From positions 16,516-80,515 of the forward strand of contig JWZX01003118.1 in NCBI GenBank assembly GCA_001275005.1: 64,000 nt of DNA. The letters run 5' to 3'. Below are positions 25,001 through 34,113 of the stretch, one piece after another. Numbering within the stretch: position 1 is the first letter of the stretch; the number at the start of each line of letters is the position of its first letter. A program made the translations under genes and the position numbers. Below the pieces are notes generated by a model. That model was not told where the DNA came from and did no database searches. It was given only the letters and a program-made list of their open reading frames with translations. The stretch comes from Chrysochromulina tobinii. Lineage: Eukaryota > Haptophyta > Prymnesiales > Chrysochromulinaceae.

Positions 25001-25339
25001 GCCAGCCGGCCCGGAAGCCTCGCGCCGGGGGGCACTGCCGTGACGCTCGGCTTCACTCGCAAGTGGGCGCATGAGAGGCTCCGTGCGGTCGAATGCAAGC
25101 TGCGCGGCGGCAACTCGGCGAAGCTCACGCTGCGCGACCTCGAGGCGTCGAATAACGGACACGTGAAGAAGGCGCTCGCGTCGCTCGAGGACGTGGTGCT
25201 CGGCCCCAATGGCTCGCGCAGAAGGGAGTGCGCGGCCGAGAACCTGACGGTGGCCGAGCAGGTCGACGTACTCATCGAGCAGGCCACCGATCCGAACATC
25301 CTCGGGCGCACGTGGCAGGGCTGGGCGCCGTGGCTGTGA
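10058..25339 (+). CDS. PRKDC: DNA-dependent protein kinase catalytic subunit (PIKK family)
   Basis: About 5,000 residues in three exons: 10058 to about 20362, about 20433-23132, and 23234-25339. The second junction is firm (TACCCACAG|GCTCTCTAC gives YPQALYFPYH). The first is tentative (intron about 20363-20432 in a low-complexity linker). The N-terminal 3,000 residues are helical HEAT-like repeats. The second exon is the FAT region. The kinase domain has SLRKPKCIVLHGSDQRDY, KGGEDLRMDQRV, the catalytic loop GIGDRHLDNF and the metal-binding GIDFGHAFGSATYLLPVPEL. The FATC end is QATDPNILGRTWQGWAPWL. This C-terminus and the KVPADLLQRA segment match DNA-PKcs rather than ATM, ATR or TOR. Known role: Ku-dependent end joining of double-strand breaks. 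The Ala/Gly-rich insert near 12300-12450 is a lineage expansion. An in-frame intron of about 77 bases near 19829-19905 is possible. An alternative start is the internal ATG at 10145. Confidence 0.92.
23133..23233 (+). other. Introner-like intron 2 of the DNA-PK gene
   Basis: A 101-base GT-AG intron. Its body is repeats of TTTGATTGCC, the same core found in the SulP introns on the other strand. The last 21 bases of the upstream exon (23112-23132) recur with 19 identities as the last 21 bases of the intron (23213-23233), both ending CAG, so the acceptor AG lies in a copy of host exon sequence. Confidence 0.85.
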
Positions 25340-26095
25340 AGAAGGTCGAGCCTAAGAAATACGATTGTGACTTAGTAGTTTGGTAGAACGCCCCGGGTAC
25401 CGTAACAAATTACGTTTCACTACAATAACAGTCACTTGACGCTCATCGACATCACCCGGTAGGAAGCGCTATCAACGATATCTTGGAATCTACTCCCACT
25501 CAGGCGCACAAGTGCAGGCGCGGCGGCGAAAAGCAGTAGTACAGATACGTACGGTCCTCGGTCGACTGTATGCGGGTATGCTCATCCGAGGTCATCAGGC
25601 ATGATATGCTCGACCCATGATATGCTCGACTGTATGATATGCTCGACCCATGCCCAAACCAGCCAAGCTCAGCAACCGCCGATCAAGTACTGCTCAGACA
25701 CCACACCGTCCATGAGCACCACAAGTACGCTCCCCACGTCGCCTTCATTGAGATCCAAGGCACTCGCGTCGCTCATGTGAAAACCCATCTCCATCGCCCA
25801 ACGGCCAGCTTCCCCTTGCCATGCCCAACCACTGCAGCCTCAGCATGCCATTGAATTCATTCTCAATGCCAGCGGATGGATGACGAACCCCCCGGCGGAT
25901 GACGAACCTCGGCGGATGACGAACCCCCCCGGCGGATGACGAACTCCGGCGGATGACGAACACCGGCGGATGACGAACGCTCTCACGTTGCTTGGTCGTG
26001 GTGAGCAGTTCGAGCACTCCCGTTGCATGCAATTGGAATGCACGCGTGGTGGGCCGAAGAGACGAGCTCTCACCACCCAGACGAGTTGATGCGAT
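25340..26095. other. Convergent intergenic region with minisatellite
   Basis: About 755 bases between the 3' ends of the DNA-PK and SulP genes. It includes three copies of ATATGCTCGAC near 25605-25650 and the minisatellite listed separately. No gene is seen. Confidence 0.55.
25872..25979. repeat. Minisatellite, unit CGGCGGATGACGAAC
   Basis: About seven head-to-tail copies of a roughly 14-20 base unit built on GGCGGATGACGAAC, with variable C runs between copies. It lies just 3' of the SulP gene. Coding is unlikely. Confidence 0.85.
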
Positions 26096-29000
26096 CTAAA
26101 TGTTGTCGAAGTGGTCGAGGACGGTCAGATCTTGAGCGGAGGACGATCTCGGCATCTTGAGCTCCTTAGTCGAGTGGTTCCGAAAGTCCTTCGCGTGCTG
26201 CAGCTGATTGGGTGCATGCAATGAGGGAGGCAATCAGCATGCAATCCGAAAGTCCTTCGCGTGCTGCAGCTGATTGGGTGCACGCACGGCGGTATCCATC
26301 AGACGAGGGCGCTCAGCATGCAATGAGGGAGGCAATCAGCATGCAATCATCGCTCACCATATTGATTGCATGCACGGCGTCGCCAATCGAGAGGAAGACC
26401 CAGCTGGCCTCATTGCCACACTGGTGGGCGACCTTGGAGAGGAGGCCCGAGCGCACCAGCGACCTGATGAGGGAGATCATCAGTGAGACGTCGTCAGAGG
26501 TCATCAGTGACGTCGTCAGAGGTCATCACTTGAGATCAAGGGAAATCATAGGCAATTAGCGTACCCCATGACGGAGTTGTTAGGGCCCGTGATGGTGAGG
26601 ATGACTCCGCATGCATTGAGCTGTTCGGTGAAGCAATTAGAGGCAATTAGAGGTAATCATAGGCAATCAGATGCAATCGGAGGCAATCAAGGTACCTGCT
26701 CGGTCAGCTCGGTGGCTAATCATAGGCAATCAGATGCAATCGGAGGCAATCAAGGTACCTGCTCGGTCAGCTCGGTGGCTAATCATAGGCAATCAGATGC
26801 AATCGGAGGCAATCAAGGTACCTGCTCGGTCAGCTCGGTGGCCGTCTGGATGAAGGTCGAGTCGACAAAGGGCACCGCGCACATGTCGAGCACTACGCCC
26901 TTGATGAACTGGCAATCCGTCACCTGATGAGGGAGGCCATCGGGCGTCATTAGAGGTCATCAGAGGTCATCAGTGATCATCAGAGGCCTTCAGAGGCCAT
27001 CACCTTGGTGGTGATCATGTGCGCCAGCCTCGGAGCGTTCCCAAAGAAGAGGGTGCCCTCTGGCTTGACGATGTAAATGTCCTGCGCAGGCGCCGCGCTC
27101 GTGTACTGCGAGACGGGCGCGTACTGTCCGGAAGGCATCCGGCCCAGCTCGTACCTGATGAGGAAGGTCATCAAAGGTCATTAAGGAAGTGGTCATCAGG
27201 GAGGCGATCAGTGTGGTCATTAGGGAGGTCATCAATGGTCATCAAAGGCAATTGAGGCAATTCGGCCATGAATTATGCAATTCGAGGCAATTCAAGGCAA
27301 TTCGCGTGGTCATCAGTGGTCATCAGTGGTCATCAGTGGTCATCAGTGGTCATCAGTGGTCATGAGTGGTCATGAGTGGTCATCAGCGTACGTTGGCGAG
27401 AGGATGTTCTCGACGAGCAGCACGAGGAAGGAGGAGCTCGCCCCGATGAGCAGGCCTATCTCGACGCCGAGGAAGAGCACTCCGATAAACGTGGTCACCT
27501 GATGAGGGAGGTCATCCGAGGGTCATCAGAGTGCTCATTAGAGGCAATCCATCGAAATCCATCGCAATCAGTGCCCACCCAGATGAACGCATCCTTGACG
27601 CTGTTGACCAGCAGCCACTTGAGGATTCCGAAGTCGATCAGGTTCTGCAGCGCGATGAGCACGACCGCCGAGAGGCAGTTTTGGGGCAGATAGAAGAAGA
27701 CCTGATTGGGGAGGCAACATCGAGGTAGTCAGAGGTCCTCGTGGCAATCAGAGGTTATTCGTGGATGAAATTCATCTAGAGGGTGGGCAGCACTGATCTA
27801 ATTAGGGAGGTGATCAGAGGCAATCAGAGGGTGGTCAGCACTTACGGGCGCGATGGACGCAATCTTGGTGATGATACCCACGAGGATGGCGACGACGAGC
27901 ACGGAGATGGGTGAGGTGGCCCCGACTTCGTCATTCAGAGCGGTCCGCGAGAAGGAGCCTGAGATTGGGTAGCCTCCGGTGATGGCTGAGAAGATGTTGG
28001 CGAAGCCAAGCGCGACGTACCTGATGAGGCAGACCATCAGTGGTCATCGGGCGTCATCAGAAGGTCACTAGACATCATCAGAGGTCATCAGAGGTCATCA
28101 GAGGCAATCAGAGGCAATCAGGAGCGACGTACTCCTGGGCCACGTCAGAGGTCATCAGTGGCAATCAGAGGCAATCAGAGGCAATCAGGAGCGACGTACT
28201 CCTGGGCCACGTCGAGAGTATTGGGGCCGAGGTGGGTATTCTTTTGGGCCATGAGCTTCGCGATTGCAATCGACTCGAGGGACATGACGATCGTGATGAC
28301 GAACCTGATTAGGGGAGGCAATCTCAGGTCATTAGAGGTTCTCATCAGGGGCTCTCCGATATGGCTCGATCGTGATGACGAACGCGTTGATCAGCAACTC
28401 CCCCGAGGTGTGCTTCTCGAATTGAGGCCGAACGAAATTGGGAGGATCGCCGAATTCTCCGACGATTCCGATGCCACGTGTCGAGGGCCACGGCGTGAGG
28501 ACGTACCTGATGAGGGCGGCCATCCGTCGTCATCAGGCCATTAGAAGCCATCAAAGGCATTAGAGGCCATTAGAGGGAGTAAATGGAAATAAAGCACGTA
28601 CGAGGTGTTCCGATTGTCAATCTTCTTTGGCATCGGGACGCAGCCCGGGTTGTCCTTTCCGGGATAGTATCCGGTGATGATTCCTTGGAAGTTGACGGCG
28701 TACCTGATGACGGAGGCCGTCATATGCAATAAGAGGCAAATAGTGACTCTGTAGGGAAACAGCCCACGGCGGCCAGCGGGGCGGGGACGTATGCTCGCAA
28801 TGAGTGGTAATCAGTGGTAGCCAGTGGTAGTCAAGTACGTACTAGTACTTGATCTTGGAGCTCGTGTTCCAGGCCTTTGCGTTAATCAGTGGTACTCAGT
28901 GGTACTCGTGGTACTCATCAGTGGTATCTCTCAGAGGTAATCAAGTACGTACTTGATCTTGGAGCTCGTGTTCCAGGCCTTCGTGTTGTTCACAATCGAC

Positions 29001-31531
29001 GGTACGAAGATGTTTGCGACGTTGGTGACCTGGTCGTAGTGCTCGCATCTGCCCAATTGGGGAGTTAGGGAGGTGCTCTCAGCATGCAATGAGGGACGCA
29101 ATCAGCAAGATGCCCGCGGATTTCGCACCCCGGGCTCAAGTAGAGCTTCGACTGCCACGTCACCAAGATGGCGATGATGCAGACCAGGATCGGGCCGATG
29201 AACTTGAACGGCTTGAAGACGGGAAAGCCGTACGCCTAATTAGGGATGCAATCAGCATGCAATCAGCGCAACTTGGGCCCCTTCATCCGGCCAAGCTTCG
29301 GGTTAGGTGGGGATGCGATCAGCATGCAATAGCATGAAATTAGCATGCAATCGGCGCACCTTGGGCCCCTTCATCCGGCCAAGCTTTTTGAAGAGAAAGA
29401 GGAGACAGAGCCAAACGACGGCCGTCCTGCGAGCCCATCAGAGGCCATCCGATGTCATCCATTGGCAATCAGGGGTAATCAGGAGCAATCAGTGGCAATC
29501 AGTGGCAATCAGAGGCAATCAGAGGCAATCAGAGGCCGTCCGATGTCATCCAGTGGCAATCATCGGAGGTCCGATGTCATCCAGTGGCAATCAGCGGAGG
29601 TGAATCGGGAAGAATCGGGGAAATTCGCACCATGAGGCCAACCCGTTGACCGTCGAGGCGAACTCGATGAGGGAGCCGACGATCATGTGGAGGGTGCTTA
29701 CATTGGTCACATCGCGGCTGAAGCCAAAAAAGGAGCGTAGCTGTCCGAGGCCAATTGTGATTGCGGCGGAGGCTGAGAAGGCGGAGATAACGGGAGGTGC
29801 GAGCAGCTCGAGGATGTATCCGAATTTGGTCACCCCGATGACGAAACTGAAGACGCCGCAGTAGAAGGCGAGCAGGCTCGAGATCTCGACCTGACAAGGG
29901 AGGCAATCAGAGTGTCAACAGAGGGTCATCAGAGGGTCATCAGAGGGTCATCAGAGGGTCATCAGAGGGTCATCAGCATCATCAGTCGTCATCACCTGCT
30001 TCGTGATCAGTGCGGACTGCGCCTCGAGCGAGTTCCACAACGTCTGATTCGCAAGACCGGCAAGGGACGAGTTGGTGGACGCTGCGACTGACATGCTATC
30101 CGCGAGCTTTTTGAGCATGTCGTAATTTGCCTGATGAGCAAGGGTCGAGGTCATCAGAGGGCATCAAGGAGATCATCAAGGGAGATCATCGTGGAGGTCA
30201 TCAGGGCGGTCATCTGGGAGGTCATCGCGGAGGTCATTACGGAGGTCATTACGGAGGTCATCAGAGGTCGTCAAGGAGGTCATCAAGCTATTGACTCGCC
30301 TGGTCCTCAGTCACTTGAGACGCGATCGTGTCGAACGTCAGGAGCGACACGATGGCCACGGCTCCAATCTGCAGCTGCCTCGAAGTACCTAATGAGGAAG
30401 GCGGAGGCCATCAAGAGGCCATCAAGGGGTCATCAGGTGACAGCGATGAGCGTACCAAATATGACGTACATGAAGAGAGGTGCATAGTCTGAGTAGAGTC
30501 CGCGGATGGCGGGCAACCCAGCGATACCCGCGTACGAGAGGCCCTGTGGCACGATGAGGAGGCTCGCAATCAGAGGCAATCCGATGCAAGTAGCGGCAAT
30601 TTGTGGGCATCAGCAGACCTGCGGCACGATCAGGAAGCTCACCTGTAGCATACACAGACACAGCGCACAGTGAAAAGAGTGCGGGGGGAGTGCGGGGGGA
30701 CTGTGTGAGCCTCGGCTGCTCACGGCAAAGCCAGCGCAGATGTCAGGGACGAGCTGCCTCTTCACATCGTACTTGACCAGCCATCGCAGACAGGGGAAGA
30801 AGGACACCTGATGAGGGATGCAATCAGCGGTTGATCAGGAGGCCAACGGGAGGCCATCAGGAGGCCATCAGAGGTCGTCAGAGGTCGTCAGAGGTCGTCA
30901 GTGGCCATCGGACCTGATGAGGGAGGCTATCAGAGAGGTCATCAGAGAAGTCATCAGGAGACCATCAGAGGGACCTCAGAGAGGTCATCAGAGGTCATCG
31001 GACCTGATGAGGGAGGTCATCAGAGGGTTCTCAGTGGTCATCAGTGGCCATCACCAGCACGCTCCAGAGCTTCTGCCGGGGAGTGTTGCCCTCGGGCTTG
31101 AGTTTCTCGAGCGTCCACCTTGCCATAAAAGGGATCCCAAGCGCGGGCTTGGCGACGGCGTCGGGGGCTGGGGTACCGCCGGAGGCGAGCAGCGACAGCT
31201 CATACTCGGCCATCTTCTTCTTCGTCGTCTTGTCTGGCAAATTCAGGTGGTCCATGACGGCCGAAGTCACCAGAGGTCACCAAGGAGGTCACCAAGGAGG
31301 TCACCAAGGAGCTCATCAAGGAGGTCATCAAGGAGGTCATCAAGCTAATGACTCACCTGGCAGGTGCAGGTGGTCCATGACACTCGCCGACCGCGGGTTG
31401 TACACTGCAGGATTGAACTGATTACGGACGCTCAAGGGGCTGGGAGTATCGCGATCGCGGATCTTGGGCTCGTCACCCGCAAGCGTGCCGGCCGGATCCT
31501 TTGCCAGGTCCATCTCGCGTGCCGACGTCAT
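26096..31531 (-). CDS. SulP family anion (sulfate) transporter with STAS domain, 22 exons
   Basis: Reconstructed minus-strand exons: 31357-31531, 31055-31233, 30724-30807, 30619-30642, 30456-30543, 30300-30388, 29996-30130, 29631-29890, 29360-29426, 29129-29235, 28953-29048, 28602-28703, 28384-28506, 28200-28304, 27846-28020, 27579-27701, 27392-27498, 27004-27154, 26822-26923, 26565-26620, 26358-26463, 26096-26203. All phases agree and the sum is 854 codons. Family motifs appear in order: FFPCLRWLVKYDVKRQLVPD, IVPQGLSYAGIAGLPAIRGLYSDYAP, GTSRQLQIGA, APPVISAFSASAAITIGLGQ, FANIFSAITGGYPISGSFSR, FYLPQNCLSAVVLIALQNLI. The C-terminal STAS domain has YIVKPEGTLFFGNA and VVLDMCAVPFVDST. Exon 6 uses a GC donor (CAG|GCGAGT). 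SulP proteins carry sulfate, bicarbonate or other anions across membranes; the ion here is not predictable. The start is the first ATG of an open frame that continues upstream. The last exon ends FDNI-stop. Confidence 0.88.
26654..26842. repeat. Three identical 63-base tandem repeats across an exon-intron junction
   Basis: Copies at 26654-26716, 26717-26779 and 26780-26842 are identical. On the minus strand each unit holds the last 20 bases of SulP exon 19 (ending GACCGAGCAG), the GTACCTTGATTGCC donor and intron core, and an upstream TTAG. The unit is a duplicated exon end plus intron start. Confidence 0.95.
28288..28383 (-). repeat. 17-base direct duplication flanking SulP intron 13
   Basis: GTTCGTCATCACGATCG occurs at the 5' end of the intron (28367-28383) and, identical, at the start of the next exon (28288-28304). 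The intron's GT is the first two bases of the first copy. Between the copies is repeat core ending CTAATCAG. Confidence 0.92.
30544..30642 (-). repeat. 24-base micro-exon duplicated at the end of the next intron
   Basis: Micro-exon 30619-30642 (VSFLIVPQ) and the last 24 bases of the following intron (30544-30567) match at 20 of 24 positions. Both end in CAG. The 75-base intron between the exons contains the TGATTGCC core. Confidence 0.85.
31234..31381 (-). repeat. 25-base duplication flanking SulP intron 1
   Basis: The end of exon 1 (31357-31381) and the end of intron 1 (31234-31258) match at 22 of 25 bases. Both contain GTCATGGACCACCTG and both end TGCCAG. The intron core between them is repeats of TGATGACCTCCT and TGGTGACCTCCT. 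Confidence 0.9.
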
Positions 31532-32152
31532 TGGATGTCGCAGCTCCTGCAGCACACGGGAGTCGACTCGCGGCGGTCAGCAACACTGAGCCGTCGAGGT
31601 GTTTGGAGGCAGCGAGCTGCGCCGACGCGCGCTCGCTGCGCTCAAGAAGTCAGCTGCGTGGTCCGCGCCGGGCCCACGCGTGCTGCCCAACCTCAGGCCA
31701 CGAAAGTCGGACGCTATCGGACGCTCGGCCTCGGGGCGCGCGCGCGTGGCAGCAGGGAGGCTTGCAGCGGATCGCGTTCGCGCGGCCTGGGACGGGAGAC
31801 GGACTCCACGACGCAAGGGTGGAATCCGGACCAAAATCGCACGCGGGCGGTCTGGCTCGGCCCGGCACGGGCGGCTCGGCACCCGACACGTTCCCAGGAG
31901 ACGTCCATGATATCGCGTTCCTAAATAGGAATTAGAAGAAATGTCAGTTAAATTTTTTCTTGGTAGCGATCAACCCCAATGTGTTCGTGGGGGGGGTCAA
32001 CGAACCGCCCATGGGGAGTTCTCGAGCCGCCCGGCGCGCGCGCGTCGCGTTCGTTAACGTCAAAATATCTAGTGTGTCCTCATCATACACGTGCCGTCGC
32101 TGTCCCTTATGCTGCGCGTCGCGATTGCGAGCGAGGCAGAACCGCGCACGCT
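31532..32152. other. Intergenic region between SulP and desaturase genes
   Basis: About 620 bases between the start of the SulP gene and the stop of the desaturase gene, both on the minus strand. No convincing coding frame, RNA or repeat is seen. It may hold a 5' non-coding exon of the SulP gene. Confidence 0.45.
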
Positions 32153-33502
32153 TCAGACTTGCTTGAAGAGCGGCGTCGAATTCGGGTTGCCGGGCACGGC
32201 AGGCAGCGACGACATCTTCTTGAGCTGGTCGATGTTTTGGACGAGAATCTCCCACTCGCCCGACGTTCGGAACTCGAGCTTGTGCTCGCGCGCCCACTCC
32301 TTGAGCAGCGGATGGAGCGCCTTGTACTTGTAGCGCGGCATCGTCGGGAACAGGTGGTGCTCCAGCTGCCATTGCATGCCGCCCCACAGGATGTCGGAGA
32401 ACCAGTTGCTGCACATGGCGTCGCGCGTCGAACGGAACTGCGCCTCGCAAAAGTCATATTTGCGCAGATTCTCGTTGATGAACATCTCCTCGGACTGGTG
32501 CGTGACGGTCACGATGGTCGCGGTGAGCAGCCCCGAGAGCCACACACCTAGGAAGACTGCCTTCGCCGGCAGGAAGGCGCAGAAGGCCGCCCAGTGGACC
32601 GCGAGCCGCGCAGCCTCGTTCCACTTCTTCCATTTCATCACGTACTTGATCGAGTCGAAGCGCCAGTAGAGGAAGAGGACGGAGAACGGGATGGGCCAGT
32701 AGAGGTGCTGGTACTTGCGCAGCCACGAGTCGACCTTCGGGTCGGGCTGCCATAGGTAGATGGCCGGCTCGAGAGCCACGTCCTCGTCGTACCCGATCTC
32801 GTTCGTGAGTGCGTGGTGCATGTTGTGCTTCATCGACCACCACGTGGTGGACATGCCGCCAATCAGCTCGCCAAACCCGCGCATCGCCATCGAGAAGGGC
32901 GAGCGGCCATGCACGTAGTCGTGCGACAGCCAGCCGGCGAGCGTGTTGCTCACCGCATAGCAGACCACCGTGGCTAGCGAGGCGAGCGGCCCCACCTGGA
33001 GAGAGAACACCTTGGCGGCCGCAAGGCAGGCGGCCCACGGTAGAAGCTTCTGCAGCTCGCCGCGCCAGTGCGGCCGGTACCAGCCCTCCGCCTCCAGCTT
33101 CCGCCGGAACTCGCGGAAGGCGTACGATGTCGCGACCGGCGGCGGCACGTTCGTGGGCGGCTCCTTGCTTTTTGGGAGCCGCTTGATCATGCCCATCGCC
33201 TTGTCCGAGTGGAAGCCGTACATGACCTCGGTCGCGTCGAAATTCCTGTACGCGTCAATCCAGTGCGCGCCCGCCGGGTGCGCCGCACGCCAGTTGGTCA
33301 GATCATACCACTCGTCGTCGATGCGAACGTTGAGCCTCTCGCGCTTCCGCTGGAGCGGCGCGGCTGACTCAGTCTCGACGACTGGCAGTTGCAAGCTCGC
33401 CGGGTGTACGCGCAGCTGCGGATGCCGAACGCTGAGTGCACCACTGCGCAGCAGACCGGCTGAGCCGGCTGCGGCGGCGATGCAAAGCAGGGTGCGTAGC
33501 AT
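32153..33502 (-). CDS. Front-end fatty acid desaturase with N-terminal cytochrome b5 domain
   Basis: A single-exon, 449-residue protein. The first 25 residues are hydrophobic and small-residue-rich, suggesting a signal or transit peptide. A cytochrome b5-like domain follows (residues about 50-105: WYDLTNWRAAHPAGAHWIDAYRNFDATEVMYGFHSDKA). The usual HPGG heme motif reads HPAG. The three histidine boxes are HDYVH, HNMHH and QLEHH; the Gln that starts the third box is the mark of front-end desaturases. Four or more membrane helices lie between the boxes. Family knowledge: these enzymes add a double bond between an existing one and the carboxyl end (delta-4, -5, -6 or -8) in long-chain polyunsaturated fatty acid synthesis, usually in the ER. 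Regioselectivity cannot be read from the sequence. Confidence 0.92.
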   Translation of the reverse strand: MLRTLLCIAAAAGSAGLLRSGALSVRHPQLRVHPASLQLPVVETESAAPLQRKRERLNVRIDDEWYDLTNWRAAHPAGAHWIDAYRNFDATEVMYGFHSDKAMGMIKRLPKSKEPPTNVPPPVATSYAFREFRRKLEAEGWYRPHWRGELQKLLPWAACLAAAKVFSLQVGPLASLATVVCYAVSNTLAGWLSHDYVHGRSPFSMAMRGFGELIGGMSTTWWSMKHNMHHALTNEIGYDEDVALEPAIYLWQPDPKVDSWLRKYQHLYWPIPFSVLFLYWRFDSIKYVMKWKKWNEAARLAVHWAAFCAFLPAKAVFLGVWLSGLLTATIVTVTHQSEEMFINENLRKYDFCEAQFRSTRDAMCSNWFSDILWGGMQWQLEHHLFPTMPRYKYKALHPLLKEWAREHKLEFRTSGEWEILVQNIDQLKKMSSLPAVPGNPNSTPLFKQV

Positions 33503-34113
33503 CGCTTAAAGCCTAGGCGATCGCCCTGACGCGTAAGAGATGTCGATCTGAAAACTCTGAAATTGCCGCGAATGCCGCGTCTGACCTCAAAAGTTGTTCA
33601 CGAAACGTAACGTCTATAGACACTAGGCCTTCACAGGCCCCGGAGATCACCCTTTGTAGGCCCTTTCATCTTGCCTTTCGTGACAGAGTCACAGAGAGCA
33701 CATCACTAGATTTCGTGAGGGCGGCGGCCTCTCAGAGTGACCGTGCGACGACCGACGTGCGACCACGATCGCGTGTGGCATCGCTGTATTTGCTTTTCAT
33801 ATTTGTCTCTCGGTCTCTCTGTATACAGTTACAGAGCGAGCACGAATGGCCACGAAGGCGCCAGCGGCGCAGAGAGGGGGAGAGGGAGTCGAGAGAGGGG
33901 ACGAGAGGGGTCACAGGGGAAGACTCCTTAACGAGACTCCTGCAAATGAGTACTCTGTGAGGGAGGGCTGGGACGACCCCGAGAGAGGCCGTGAGGCCGC
34001 GCGGAGCGCCGTCAGTTCGCCGGTTTTCCGCGGCGAGACGAGATTGCAGGCAGAACCGTATGACCTACTGTGGCATCTTCCGCCGCTTTCTCTCCACCGT
34101 CTCTCACAAAGTC
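33503..34113. other. Intergenic region
   Basis: About 610 bases upstream of the desaturase. There is a purine-rich stretch of GAGAGAGGGG type at about 33872-33912. No gene is called; the frames here have no domain-like content. Confidence 0.45.

Noticed and set aside
26568-26927. Plus-strand frame with three 21-residue repeats (GNHRQSDAIGGNQGTCSVSSVA-like)
   Set aside because: It reads the 63-base triplication antisense to SulP exon 19 and its intron; no domain content.
26200-31300. GAGGTCATCAGAGG arrays considered as CRISPR-like or satellite DNA
   Set aside because: There are no regular spacers. The arrays fall exactly between SulP exons with splice sites at their ends, so they are intronic.
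31577-31910. Short frames on both strands upstream of the SulP start as an extra exon
   Set aside because: They are Arg/Ala/Ser-rich, typical of random frames in GC-rich DNA, with no SulP-like content and no matching splice phase.
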